Assembly (NCBI GenBank): GCA_031315865.1
Contig: JALDRJ010000002.1
Span: forward strand, 186,001 to 250,000
Reading direction: 5' to 3'
Length of the DNA: 64,000 nt
From: Nitrospirales bacterium
GTDB lineage: Bacteria; Nitrospirota; Nitrospiria; Nitrospirales; UBA8639
The translations under genes were made by a program, and so were the position numbers. Shown in pieces: positions 7,925 through 16,597 of the stretch. The number at the start of each line of letters is the position of its first letter. Position 1 is the first letter of the stretch. The notes under the pieces were generated by a model. That model was given only the letters and a program-made list of their open reading frames with translations, did no database searches and was not told the DNA's origin.

Positions 7925-9543
7925 CTCGCATATGAATAAAAATCGAACGAGCAGTCTTTGACGTACTGCAATCGCACGACTTTATACTGGGCTTCTCGCT
8001 GCCCCTCGGCAAGACAATGCCGCTTATACGATTCGGAGGTTCCGTCTTTCACGTACAGAACCTTCAAAGGCTGCAACCTTCCACTCTCACGTTTGACCTT
8101 GTACTCGATATTGAGCATGCTCAACTGACTGTCAAGCCTATGCATGACTCCTTCATTGAGCACAGGATGTTCGATACACATCGTATATTCCAGCCGGACT
8201 GGATCGGCAAGCATGAGAAAGAAGCCAAAGGCTATCCCATATTCCTGTCGGATGGCTTCCACGGCAGTCGTCACATGATGTTCGTAGAGCTTTTCTCCAG
8301 TTAGATTCGTGACTCCTTTGCCTTTTTGCACGAATTGAATCGTCGGCGTCTGATTGAACCAGCCCGTCACTTCGATAATATCATTCATGCAATACCGATA
8401 CAGTCCGTTTCTAGTCGTCACGATCACATAGTACCTTTTGCCCTCTTCAACCTGGGCAAGAGTCAGGACCGGTGCATCATCATCCTCCCAATTTCCCTCC
8501 TCCACAAACTCGAAAAAGTTATCGTAGAATGTCGGGATACAACGATTGGACCGTACATCGATGTTCACACTACCGGCCAATTCACTCGACAAATATCCCA
8601 TTTCGATCACTTCCGTCTTTGGCGGCAACAGTGCTTGCACTCGTGGAAGTAAGGCGGCACAGCTTCCCCCAGTCCAGGTCACCAAGGCTCGTAACCCCGG
8701 CCAGAACGAACCCAACGTCAAATGTGCCTGTTGCTCAAGAAACTTCTCTAGCTCCGTGATCCGAGATGGCTGGGGATGAGGCATGGGAATATTTACGTGA
8801 AAAACCGGCTTGTCTTTCAGGGGCAAGAGTTCTATCAGGACGGCCAGATTCTCACGAATGACATCGAAGAGTTTGATAACGGTCGAAGGATTGGCCGTCG
8901 CGATCAGTGAGAGGTTCGGCTCCGCTAAGGCGTGGGCCGCGATGGCGATGTACTTCCTATCATATTCCTCGATACGTAAGACTTCAGGAGGCAGTACAGC
9001 CTTGTCCCTGATAAAATCAGGCAACAATTCATGGAGGAATCCAGACATCGACCCGTAAGGAGTGCCGGTCTCCAAAGCTCCCTCCGCTCTCGCACTCGAT
9101 AACACTAGAATCTTTCCATCAAAGATCGTTGGCAGGCCTTGATACTGGGCGAATGTCGTCAATTGTTGATGCCTGCTCAGGACACCGATCGTACTTTCCA
9201 AAATGGGGATATTTTTCGGTACTCCTGTTGTCCCACTTGTTTGAGCGTACGCCACAGGTTGCTCAATCGTGAGCCGACATTCTTTCGTCCGTTCCTGCGC
9301 CTCAATGTATGGCCGAAACTCTTCATACGTGTAAATCGGGACGGCGGCCCGATAGTCTTCGTATGATTGAATGAGATCAAAGTCATGTTCTTTTCCAAAT
9401 GCCGTATTGGCATTCTTCGCCAGAATTTCATTCAAAACTTGCCTTTGGGACGACTGTGGATCATGGGTCTGCTTTATCATCGGACCCCAGACGCTCTTGT
9501 CGATCGATCGCATGTGGGAGTGAAGGTCAGTATGGCGAGACAT
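7921..9543 (-). CDS. GH3-family acyl-acid amido synthetase
   Basis: Resembles plant GH3 proteins, ATP-dependent ligases of the acyl-adenylate superfamily that join a carboxylic acid to an amino acid. The P-loop-like AYAQTSGTTGVPKNIP is at about 95-110. The later core motifs are GYLSSE, YDNFFEF, YYVIVTTRNGLYRYCMNDII and the hinge GVTNLTGEKLYEHHV. Length (about 540 aa) is normal for GH3. ATG 9543 lies just after the preceding stop (9548) with GAAG upstream. Bacterial GH3 homologues are mostly uncharacterised. Position between a hydroxylase-like gene and an enolase-family gene suggests acyl-amino acid synthesis. Confidence 0.85.
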   Translation of the reverse strand: MSRHTDLHSHMRSIDKSVWGPMIKQTHDPQSSQRQVLNEILAKNANTAFGKEHDFDLIQSYEDYRAAVPIYTYEEFRPYIEAQERTKECRLTIEQPVAYAQTSGTTGVPKNIPILESTIGVLSRHQQLTTFAQYQGLPTIFDGKILVLSSARAEGALETGTPYGSMSGFLHELLPDFIRDKAVLPPEVLRIEEYDRKYIAIAAHALAEPNLSLIATANPSTVIKLFDVIRENLAVLIELLPLKDKPVFHVNIPMPHPQPSRITELEKFLEQQAHLTLGSFWPGLRALVTWTGGSCAALLPRVQALLPPKTEVIEMGYLSSELAGSVNIDVRSNRCIPTFYDNFFEFVEEGNWEDDDAPVLTLAQVEEGKRYYVIVTTRNGLYRYCMNDIIEVTGWFNQTPTIQFVQKGKGVTNLTGEKLYEHHVTTAVEAIRQEYGIAFGFFLMLADPVRLEYTMCIEHPVLNEGVMHRLDSQLSMLNIEYKVKRESGRLQPLKVLYVKDGTSESYKRHCLAEGQREAQYKVVRLQYVKDCSFDFYSYAR

Positions 9544-9547
9544 TTCT

Positions 9548-10438
9548 TCAGACACGTTCGATCGGCTCCGCCTGTTTATCAACTCCGGGGATAAACGGCG
9601 TTTTCATCTGGGCGACAAAGTTGGATGGATAATGTCTGTTGATGAGTCCAAGGTCTCCGACATGCCGCCCTTTCGGTAAATACCAGGTCCCAAAGAACAG
9701 ATCCCACACGATGAGATTGTTGCCGTAATTGTGATTGGATTCTTCCTTTTTCATGGAATGATGCCAGCGATGCAGTTCTGGCCCACTGACGATATAATTG
9801 AGGATGCCTAGTCGCACATCGACATTGCCGTGCTGAAAAAATCCGTTGACTGCATAACAGACAAAGTACAAACCAAGCACAGATTCCGACACTCCCAAGA
9901 CAATAAACGGCAAGGCATCCAAGAAAAACTGTAAAGCTTTATCGATCGGGTGAAACCGTCCCACATTCAACCAATAGAGGGTATGAGGCGAATGATGGAC
10001 CGCGTGAAATCTCCACAGGCATTCCCACTCATGAGCAAATCGATGGAGCCAATACCGAAATCCGTCAGCGATCAACATCATGAGCAACATTTGTGACGGA
10101 ACGGACCAGGAACCCGGCCACACTCCCGACACGGCAAAACCATGGGGCTCAAGCAACTCCACTAACTTCACTGCAAGCGCGAAGGCTAACAGCTTCGGTA
10201 ACGCGGCTTGAATCAAAATCATAAAGATGGCGTCTTGCCAAACATCGGCTCGACGCGGGAGCCAAGCTCTGCGATGAGGGAACCGATACTCAAGAATCAT
10301 CATCAACAACGCGCCTATGAAAACAGAACTGTAGCTAGCCAAGTGTAATCCTGCGCCAATATTGAGCAGGAAATGATATAGGGCTACGCAAGCCGACAAC
10401 ACAACGGGGTACGCCCCATACCTCACGATTGTTTTCAT
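9548..10438 (-). CDS. Fatty acid hydroxylase / sterol desaturase superfamily membrane protein
   Basis: A di-iron integral membrane oxygenase that would hydroxylate or desaturate a lipid chain. The three histidine clusters are visible: HRFAHE, HAVHHS and HRWHHS. About five hydrophobic segments surround them. The ATG overlaps the stop of the upstream membrane protein (ATGA), so the two are coupled. It is the second gene of the four-gene operon at 6.8-10.9 kb. The lipid substrate is unknown. Confidence 0.88.
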   Translation of the reverse strand: MKTIVRYGAYPVVLSACVALYHFLLNIGAGLHLASYSSVFIGALLMMILEYRFPHRRAWLPRRADVWQDAIFMILIQAALPKLLAFALAVKLVELLEPHGFAVSGVWPGSWSVPSQMLLMMLIADGFRYWLHRFAHEWECLWRFHAVHHSPHTLYWLNVGRFHPIDKALQFFLDALPFIVLGVSESVLGLYFVCYAVNGFFQHGNVDVRLGILNYIVSGPELHRWHHSMKKEESNHNYGNNLIVWDLFFGTWYLPKGRHVGDLGLINRHYPSNFVAQMKTPFIPGVDKQAEPIERV

Positions 10439-10911
10439 GACGCGACAACCGATGATGCATTCGACGAGTGGCCATACCGATAGTGAAAATGTCCATAAAC
10501 GAGGAGGAACGTGGCCAGAACGACGTGAAAGATCGTGGGTAACACCGCGCCAAACCAGAAATGATTCCTCGCGATCGTCAATCCGAGAATCAACCGAAGC
10601 ATCATGCCTCCCAAGTACACGCCCCCCAATCCTAAGAGCATGTTTCCCCGACGTAACGAAGGAACTATGGTGAGATTGAACAGGCCTCGAATAACGTGAA
10701 CACAGATCCCGATTATGATGAATTGAGCCAACACTAGTACCCCATAAGGCAGCGCACCACTATGCCAAGAGTCAAACGATGGCAGAAAAGACAGCGGATA
10801 GATCGCTTGTATGAGCTGGGCCATCACCCGGCCACAAAACATGACGAGCAATATCGACAACACCACGCCATATCGGCTAGAACTCTCATGGTGGAACGAT
10901 GACGCTGTCAT
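10435..10911 (-). CDS. Small integral membrane protein, unknown
   Basis: A 158-residue protein with about four predicted transmembrane segments (about 15-38, 53-75, 88-112, 122-143) and a His-rich tail (YGHFHYRYGHSS). It is the first gene of the operon, sharing ATGA with the hydroxylase-like gene. No family recognised. It could be a partner or anchor for the hydroxylase. Confidence 0.75.
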   Translation of the reverse strand: MTASSFHHESSSRYGVVLSILLVMFCGRVMAQLIQAIYPLSFLPSFDSWHSGALPYGVLVLAQFIIIGICVHVIRGLFNLTIVPSLRRGNMLLGLGGVYLGGMMLRLILGLTIARNHFWFGAVLPTIFHVVLATFLLVYGHFHYRYGHSSNASSVVAS

Positions 10912-10966
10912 ACGTATCTATTCGGTCATTTCACCGTGAGATTGATTCTTTTCACCTAGAGCCCGC

Positions 10967-11671
10967 ATGGACATCCTCTCTCCCAGAAAAATCTTAATCA
11001 TCGGCAATTCCGATGGAATCGGAGCTGCCGTGACTCGTGCCCTGGTTGCTCGAGGGGATAAAATTGTCGGTGTGTCTCGTAGTCCGAGTCCCCTGGACAT
11101 GAACGGTCCCCGACACGAGACCCTGGATATCACATCGTCAACATACCCCGCGCTCCTGCAACGTCTTCTAGCCGAAGAAGGTCCGTTTGACGTCTGCATT
11201 TACTGTGCGGCGATTGGATCAGGCTTGACACTTCCCGATCTTTCCCGGGAAGCCCACGTCATTGAGGTTAACCTGACATCTATGGTACGAACCCTCTCTG
11301 CACTCACCCCTGGATGGATGGGACGCAGCAGCGGACATTTCATCGGCCTCTCCAGTTTGGCCGATGATTTTTACAATCAAGACGCACCATCCTATACGGC
11401 ATCCAAAGCGGCCTTTAGTAACTATCTCGTGTCGATGGCGATGAAGTTGAGACCATACGGCGTGAGTGTGACGAATATTCGCTTCGGGTACGTCGACACG
11501 AAATTGCCGAAAGCCAACCACAAACCCATGATGATGACCCCAGAACGGGCAGCGGACCATGTCTTGCGTTGCATGAAGACCCGTCCGATTCAATTGAGCA
11601 TCCCGAAAACGATCGGACTCATCCTCCATGGCTTACGATGGATACAATCCGTTCGAGTATGGACAGCCTGA
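10967..11671 (+). CDS. Short-chain dehydrogenase/reductase
   Basis: An NAD(P)-dependent oxidoreductase. The Rossmann motif GNSDGIG (about residues 12-18) replaces the classical TGxxxGIG. The NNAG equivalent is CAAIGS. The catalytic Ser lies in IGLSSLADD and the YxxxK motif is YTASK. It is divergent from the lipid operon with a 55-bp gap, so the two probably share regulation, and it may act on the same ketone or alcohol product. Confidence 0.85.
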   Translation: MDILSPRKILIIGNSDGIGAAVTRALVARGDKIVGVSRSPSPLDMNGPRHETLDITSSTYPALLQRLLAEEGPFDVCIYCAAIGSGLTLPDLSREAHVIEVNLTSMVRTLSALTPGWMGRSSGHFIGLSSLADDFYNQDAPSYTASKAAFSNYLVSMAMKLRPYGVSVTNIRFGYVDTKLPKANHKPMMMTPERAADHVLRCMKTRPIQLSIPKTIGLILHGLRWIQSVRVWTA

Positions 11672-11731
11672 CCAGCCAAATCATGAATCTGAAACTACGG
11701 CAAGAAGTCGTAACGAAAGGAGAACGCGCAC

Positions 11732-12307
11732 ATGGCAGATGAAGAACTCATTCGGAACCTAGGCCCCTTGGGACCATTGGCGGGAACTTGGGAGGGGGAT
11801 CAGGGGCTTGATGTCGCCCCATCGAAAAAACACGGCAAGAAGGAAACCTCGTTTCGTGAACACATGACCTTTGAACCGTTTGGTCCGGTGGTCAACGGCT
11901 CGCAATCGCTGTATGCCTTACGATACCGTACGACGATCTGGCCATTGGGAGAAGAGAATCCCTTCCATGAAGAAGTGGGCTATTGGCTATGGGACGCCGA
12001 AGCGAAGCAGGTTTTACGCTGTTTCATCGTCCCGCGAGGAATCGCCGTGGAAGCCGGCGGCACGGCCGAGCCCTCTGACACAACCCTGACCATGCAAGCA
12101 GATGTTGGATCAGAGACATACGGAGTGTTATCGAATCGCTATCTTGACCAACATGCAAAAACCGTCAGTTACCGACTCACGGTCACCATACATGATGGCA
12201 ACAGCTTCAGCTATGAGGAAGATACGCTGTTGCAGATTGCGGGACAATCCGACGTGTTTCACCATACCGACAAGAATACGCTTAGGCGAATCACAGCGGC
12301 CTCATGA
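11732..12307 (+). CDS. Nitrobindin-like FABP-fold heme-binding protein
   Basis: Begins with the family signature LGPLAGTWEGDQG and continues as alternating beta strands of a ten-stranded barrel (GYWLWDAEAKQVLRCFIVPRGIAVEAGG, LQIAGQSDVFHHTDKNTLRRI). Related proteins bind ferric heme and react with NO or peroxynitrite. A conserved proximal His near the C-terminus is a candidate (FHHTDKN). AAAGGAG sits 10 nt before the ATG. It is 60 bp downstream of the SDR and possibly co-transcribed with it. Confidence 0.75.
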   Translation: MADEELIRNLGPLGPLAGTWEGDQGLDVAPSKKHGKKETSFREHMTFEPFGPVVNGSQSLYALRYRTTIWPLGEENPFHEEVGYWLWDAEAKQVLRCFIVPRGIAVEAGGTAEPSDTTLTMQADVGSETYGVLSNRYLDQHAKTVSYRLTVTIHDGNSFSYEEDTLLQIAGQSDVFHHTDKNTLRRITAAS

Positions 12308-12334
12308 TCCAAGAGTAACCATGATCAAAAAAGA

Positions 12335-12949
12335 CTATCGCAGCTCGATAAATTCTTTTTTCTCAAAGTCATAGGTCCAGACTTCACCGGAGTCTATAGA
12401 ATAGACCCAGCCATGCAGGCGAAGCTTTCCATTCTTTAACTTCGTCGCGACGGATGGATGAGTGCGAAGATGATCGAGCTGAACGACGACATTCTCCTTG
12501 ATCGTCGCGACGAAGAGTTCATCGCCGGTCAAGTGTCCAAAATGGTCTGCCGCGATGCGTTGAGTCGTCTCGGCTTGCTGGAGCCAAACCTTCACGGCTG
12601 GCAACCCTTCAAGCTTATCCGGATGAAGGAGCGCTTTCATGGCCCCGCAATCGGTATGTCCGCAGACAATAATGTCTTGGATGTGTAAGACCGAAACCGC
12701 GTATTCCACCGTGGCGGTACTGCCGCCTATCGCCGCGCCGTAGGTCGGAATCAGGTTTCCTGCCGTCCGTAGAATAAAGAGGTCCCCAGGGTCTGTCTGA
12801 GTTAACAACGTCGGACTGACCCTGGAATCGGAACAGGTAATAAAGAGCGCCCGCGGCTCTTGCTTTCGGGACAGCGTCTGAAAAAGCTCTTCCTTTTCTT
12901 GAAAGATTTGACGTTGGAAGACTCGTAGACCATCGATCAGTTTCTGCAT
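12335..12949 (-). CDS. can: Beta-class carbonic anhydrase
   Basis: Catalyses CO2 hydration in the cytoplasm. The zinc site is complete: Cys and the Asp-Arg dyad in CSDSRV, then His and Cys in HTDCGAM. ATG 12949 is chosen because AGGAG lies 6-7 nt upstream; the ATG two codons earlier is too close. Length (204 aa) fits the class. It follows an L,D-transpeptidase gene on the same strand after 55 bp. Confidence 0.92.
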   Translation of the reverse strand: MQKLIDGLRVFQRQIFQEKEELFQTLSRKQEPRALFITCSDSRVSPTLLTQTDPGDLFILRTAGNLIPTYGAAIGGSTATVEYAVSVLHIQDIIVCGHTDCGAMKALLHPDKLEGLPAVKVWLQQAETTQRIAADHFGHLTGDELFVATIKENVVVQLDHLRTHPSVATKLKNGKLRLHGWVYSIDSGEVWTYDFEKKEFIELR

Positions 12950-13003
12950 GTTCATCTCCTTTACGCCGACCGCCTCGCAGGACACGATACCGTATTCCCG
13001 TCC

Positions 13004-13621
13004 TCACACGATCACCAATCGGGCTCCAACAGGAACGGTCTCGAAGATATACCGGAGATCTTCGTCATTGAGCTGAATACAGCCGTGGGTGACATAGAAG
13101 CCCAGCAAATAGGTATAGAGCGCTCCATGGATAAAATAGCCATCGCCAAACCCCAGCGCATAGTCACCTAGCGCATTCGGTAGGAGCCGTTGACTCTGAT
13201 CCTTCGGGACCGGAAGACCTTTTTCTATGAAGGCCCAATCCGGTCGAATCCATACCGGGTTTTTGAGTTTCGTCTCGATCGTAAATGTCCCGCGAGGGGT
13301 TTCAAACTTCCATGCTCTGGAGGGATTCGTGGGATCGTGTAATTCCTTTCCACTGCCTGTCGCGGCAAGAGCCGTATAAATGACCTGTTTCCCCCGCACT
13401 ACCATGAGCAAGTTTTTGGAAAGATCCAGCAGAAGAGAGACTTCATCGTCCCGCTGTTCACGAAAGACACGATCTTTTGAGTTGTGAAACGATTCGCCAT
13501 GGTTGAGGGGGATTCTCTCAGTACCCTTCTGATTCACGACATGACTGACCGGCCCCGCAAACACGAGTGGCAGCATCAGTGAGCCTAGGATGGACAAGGG
13601 CCAAACGATTCGCCAATTCAT
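13004..13621 (-). CDS. L,D-transpeptidase (YkuD/ErfK type)
   Basis: A secreted peptidoglycan or lipoprotein cross-linking enzyme. A signal peptide covers residues 1-23 (WPLSILGSLMLPLVFAGP). The YkuD domain ends with HGALYTYLLGFYVTHGCIQLNDEDLRYIFETVPVGARLVIV, containing the catalytic HGC cysteine and the upstream His. The usual HGCxR arginine is Gln-Leu here (HGCIQL). No LysM domain is present. Confidence 0.85.
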   Translation of the reverse strand: MNWRIVWPLSILGSLMLPLVFAGPVSHVVNQKGTERIPLNHGESFHNSKDRVFREQRDDEVSLLLDLSKNLLMVVRGKQVIYTALAATGSGKELHDPTNPSRAWKFETPRGTFTIETKLKNPVWIRPDWAFIEKGLPVPKDQSQRLLPNALGDYALGFGDGYFIHGALYTYLLGFYVTHGCIQLNDEDLRYIFETVPVGARLVIV

Positions 13622-13656
13622 CCTGGAAGGCCTGCCCTTCTTTCAATCAAACCATA

Positions 13657-14304
13657 TTATGGATTTCTGTCTTGCGTTTTCTCGATCGCCTGAAGAATCT
13701 GGTCTCTAATTCGAGATGCGACACCTCGCACCTTTTCCGCCTTCTCAGTGACCGCCGAATAGTCTTGAGGAGCGATTTCCTTGGGAATTTCAGCAAGCGT
13801 CGACTCGGCAGCATAGATATCGTTTTCCATCATCTCTAACACAATCTCCACATCCTTTCCCGACGGGGCTTGACTCAACATGGCCTTGGCCTCCCCAATC
13901 AGCTTACGGGCTTGAGACACGGCGAGCATGACATCGTTCTGCGCATGCTGATCGTTGCTGCTTATACTCGATGCCGTGTCACGATCGACGAGAGACGTAA
14001 TCTTAGATTCCGCCTGCTTCGCCTTGTCCTCTACCTTGGCTAGAAGTTCTTCAGCTTTGGCATAGTCACGAAACAGCCAAAAGGCATCGTCCTGCGATTG
14101 AATTTCGTCGGCTGCCTCTTGAAGAGACTTCATCGCCTCTGCGAAAAGATCCGGAGCTGACTCTTCCGCCCCAGCTTGACGGGCATGTTCGAGTGCCTGC
14201 TGAGCCTTGGAAAGATCGGGTTTTGGAGAGTCGTCACAGCCCCACAACGTAATGAGACTCACCAGCATCATGGCCCGAAAGATACGTGACGTTTGTTTTA
14301 TCAT
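13657..14304 (-). CDS. Lipoprotein with helical DUF4398-like domain
   Basis: A lipoprotein signal peptide with lipobox LWGC places the mature N-terminus at Cys23. The rest is almost entirely amphipathic helix rich in Ala, Glu, Lys and Gln (LSKAQQALEHARQAGAEESAPDLFAEAMKSLQEA), the pattern of DUF4398 periplasmic proteins. GGGAG lies 6 nt before the ATG. Probably outer-membrane-anchored. Function unknown. Confidence 0.75.
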   Translation of the reverse strand: MIKQTSRIFRAMMLVSLITLWGCDDSPKPDLSKAQQALEHARQAGAEESAPDLFAEAMKSLQEAADEIQSQDDAFWLFRDYAKAEELLAKVEDKAKQAESKITSLVDRDTASSISSNDQHAQNDVMLAVSQARKLIGEAKAMLSQAPSGKDVEIVLEMMENDIYAAESTLAEIPKEIAPQDYSAVTEKAEKVRGVASRIRDQILQAIEKTQDRNP

Positions 14305-14569
14305 GACACACTCCCTGCTTTAGGCTGAATGCAATGAATAAAACCTTATGAAACCTACGCACATCATAGCATGTCATAGCCATAGGCGTGGACTCTATTG
14401 ACCCGCAGCCCAAGCGTACGCCGTACACGAAAATAGTGCAACTCTGACGTCACAGGAGATCAGGACAGTGAAGACAACGATGGCGTGACAGTTAGCGTGA
14501 CTTAACGGACTGCGATGGGACCAAGTGCATGGTCATTGGGAAGGCACTCTTGATGCGAAGAGCATCCCG

Positions 14570-15247
14570 TTACCGCGCTGCGGTTAACAGCGCATCAACG
14601 CTGGGATATTGGAGAAGGTAGTCTTCCTGGCTTCGCCGGATGACTTCATAGGCTTCTTCTCGTCCATAGACTTCAGCGATTTCACACTTTCGATGGGTGG
14701 ACCCGGGAATATCCTTATACGTCAGGAAGTAATGCTTGAGCCGTTCAATCAACGCGGAGGGACAATGCTCAATTTCAAGCCACCCTTCATACACACCGTC
14801 CCCCTTCATCACGGCGATAATCTTGTCGTCAGCCTCGTCTCCATCGATCATCCGCAGACCTCCGATAGGCCGAGCCTCCAACAACACATCTCCATGCGTG
14901 ATGGATTTTTCGGCTATGACGCAAATATCGAGAGGATCGTCATCTCCGACGACGTCGGTCTTCCCTGTACGGCTGGCGCACAGGCTCGCAACCCGACTGC
15001 CGCAACAAGTTCTGGGGATCAGACCATACAATGATGGGCAAATGTTGGAGAAACGTTGCGGACGATCGACTTTCAAATGGCCGGTTCGTTTGTCCAGCTC
15101 ATACTTCATCGTATCGCTCGGAACGATTTCGATGTAGGCGGTGATGACTCTTGGCGCCTCAGGACCGATCGATACGCCATGCCAAGGATGTGATTTCGAT
15201 ACGCGACTCACGAGTTCCCAAACGGACTCCATGTCTACTTGGCTCAT
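14570..15247 (-). CDS. ppa: Inorganic pyrophosphatase, family I
   Basis: Hydrolyses PPi to 2 Pi in the cytoplasm. The catalytic acidic signature is present (GDDDPLDICV) together with IGGLRMIDGDEADDKIIAV and the late LxHYFxxYKD motif. At 225 residues it is about 50 longer than the E. coli enzyme, with an insertion between the YGLIPRT strand and the DDDPLD motif that contains extra cysteines (CCGSRVASLC). ATG 15247 has GAGGGA upstream. Supplies Pi in a phosphate-oriented region. Confidence 0.9.
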   Translation of the reverse strand: MSQVDMESVWELVSRVSKSHPWHGVSIGPEAPRVITAYIEIVPSDTMKYELDKRTGHLKVDRPQRFSNICPSLYGLIPRTCCGSRVASLCASRTGKTDVVGDDDPLDICVIAEKSITHGDVLLEARPIGGLRMIDGDEADDKIIAVMKGDGVYEGWLEIEHCPSALIERLKHYFLTYKDIPGSTHRKCEIAEVYGREEAYEVIRRSQEDYLLQYPSVDALLTAAR

Positions 15248-15683
15248 AGTTTTTCCCTCAAAATTCGGCTGCTCATCGTCATATTCATGACGATGAGATT
15301 GTAGATTGAATATTGGACACTTCTCCCTCACTATGTCGGGATTTCATCAAGGAATCTCAACCTCCACACAATTTTCAACACCATGCGCAGACAAAACAAG
15401 TCAGGTCATGGAATGGCACAAGAAAGCCCATATTCATCCTTGTTGCCTCCGTTCCCACTCAGTTGATAGCAGAATGCGCTCCTTCGACACTCTCTTTCCC
15501 GAGGAATGTTCACACGGTTCTCGGCCTCTAGGGTATCGGACGCATCAGTCTGAATCTAAAACCCGGAGCAAGCCTCTACCATCCGAGGCTCGGCTGAATG
15601 AGGCACAAACAGGTTGTATACGTTCTAGACAGGCAAGTCAGGGTTGTGGATGATATTCTAGCCGGTTGGTCGAGGGGAGTTCT
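15248..15683. other. Non-coding interval, nothing recognised
   Basis: About 435 bp between ppa and the CBS gene. The only long plus-strand frame here has Ser/His/Thr-rich shadow composition and no ribosome-binding site. The upstream region of ppa must lie in the first part of it. I see no repeat, RNA gene or clear promoter. Confidence 0.4.
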
Positions 15684-16073
15684 CTACTCCACATGTTGCG
15701 TCACGGTTTTAAAGTACGCCAAAAGATCGCGGGCAGAAATGATGCCCACAATACTCTTTTCTTCTGTCACGACCAAATGCCGAATATGACGATCGGCCAT
15801 GAGGTCACGCGCATACTGCGGAGACAATTTTTGATCGATAGAAATAATAGGACTCGACATCAGCTCTTGCACGATGAGTTGTCTCATATCTCGTTCCTCA
15901 GCGACGCCTTTCACGATATCCGTCTCGGTGATAATGCCGGCATATTCGTTCTGTCGCCGAACTAAGAGTGATCCAATACGTTGCTGATGCATAGAACGTG
16001 CGGCTTCATGAACAGTTGCTTCTTCCTGAATCGTACTCAAATTTTTCGTCATGAGTTGTCCGACCGTCGCCAT
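15684..16073 (-). CDS. Two-CBS-domain protein
   Basis: A 129-residue protein composed of a pair of CBS motifs: ATVGQLMTKNLSTIQEEATVHEAARSMHQQRIGSLLVRR and VQELMSSPIISIDQKLSPQYARDLMADRHIRHLVVTE. CBS pairs (Bateman modules) bind adenine nucleotides and act as sensors. ATG 16073 is preferred because GGGAGGT lies seven bases upstream. It is divergent from the arsR-pst operon. A second CBS protein of the same design is at 22605. Confidence 0.88.
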   Translation of the reverse strand: MATVGQLMTKNLSTIQEEATVHEAARSMHQQRIGSLLVRRQNEYAGIITETDIVKGVAEERDMRQLIVQELMSSPIISIDQKLSPQYARDLMADRHIRHLVVTEEKSIVGIISARDLLAYFKTVTQHVE

Positions 16074-16225
16074 AGGAGCACCTCCCATCTAGGTGACTAA
16101 GATCCTGTATTTTGTACCAACTTGAACGCTTTCGTCTACCATGAGAAGCGTTTTCCGTTTTTTATGAATCCCTGGCAGACTTCTACTGCTTGACTTTCTT
16201 TATCGAATTTCTTGGACGGCATTTC

Positions 16226-16250
16226 ATATGAACAAAAATTCATGTAATAT
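16226..16250 (+). promoter_or_regulatory. Candidate ArsR operator overlapping a -10 element
   Basis: ATGAA (16228-16232) and TTCAT (16239-16243) form an inverted repeat with a 6-bp centre, flanked by AT-rich ends, and the 3' flank TAATAT (16245-16250) looks like a -10. An imperfect ATATGAA-n6-TTCATGT dyad next to the start is where ArsR/SmtB repressors usually bind. No Pho units are seen here. Confidence 0.45.
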
Positions 16251-16276
16251 AGCCCAAACTCTCAAGACGACCCGGC

Positions 16277-16597
16277 ATGAAGACACACACCGAGACCTGT
16301 GCAGATAAACTCAAAGTTCTGGCTGATACCACACGTCTTGCCGTTCTTGAGTCCTTGATGGACTGTCCGAAACTCGTCAGCGAGCTATTGGAAATCCTGC
16401 GCATTGAACAGAGTCTTCTATCTCACCATTTAAGCCAATTACGGGAAGCCGGCCTCGTAGAATCAACAAGAGAGGGGAAGGCCATGCGGTACCAGCTCGC
16501 GCCCGAAGTTTCCACGGCTTCTACCGGAAAGGCCCTGGATTTGGGCTGTTGTCAACTTTCTTTTCCATCACGATCGATGAAACGTCCCACACGATGA
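16277..16597 (+). CDS. ArsR-family transcriptional regulator
   Basis: A 106-residue winged-helix repressor of the ArsR/SmtB type: KLKVLADTTRLAVLESL (helix 1), then recognition helix in IEQSLLSHHLSQLREAGLVESTREGKAMRYQL. The classical ELCVCDL metal motif is absent (it reads CPKLVSEL). Cysteines are at 8, 30 and an adjacent pair at 91-92 (LGCCQLSF). A C-terminal vicinal Cys pair resembles the As(III) site described for the Acidithiobacillus ArsR. The stop overlaps the pstS ATG (ATGA), so it is translationally coupled to the phosphate transporter it probably controls. Confidence 0.85.
   Translation: MKTHTETCADKLKVLADTTRLAVLESLMDCPKLVSELLEILRIEQSLLSHHLSQLREAGLVESTREGKAMRYQLAPEVSTASTGKALDLGCCQLSFPSRSMKRPTR

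Noticed and set aside
14480-14512. GCGTGAC words upstream of the DUF4398-like lipoprotein
   Set aside because: The two GCGTGAC words are 12 bp apart, not 11, and no usable -10 follows in either direction.
15306-15653. 115-codon frame between ppa and the CBS gene
   Set aside because: Ser/His-rich composition typical of a non-coding frame, no start signal, no recognisable motif.
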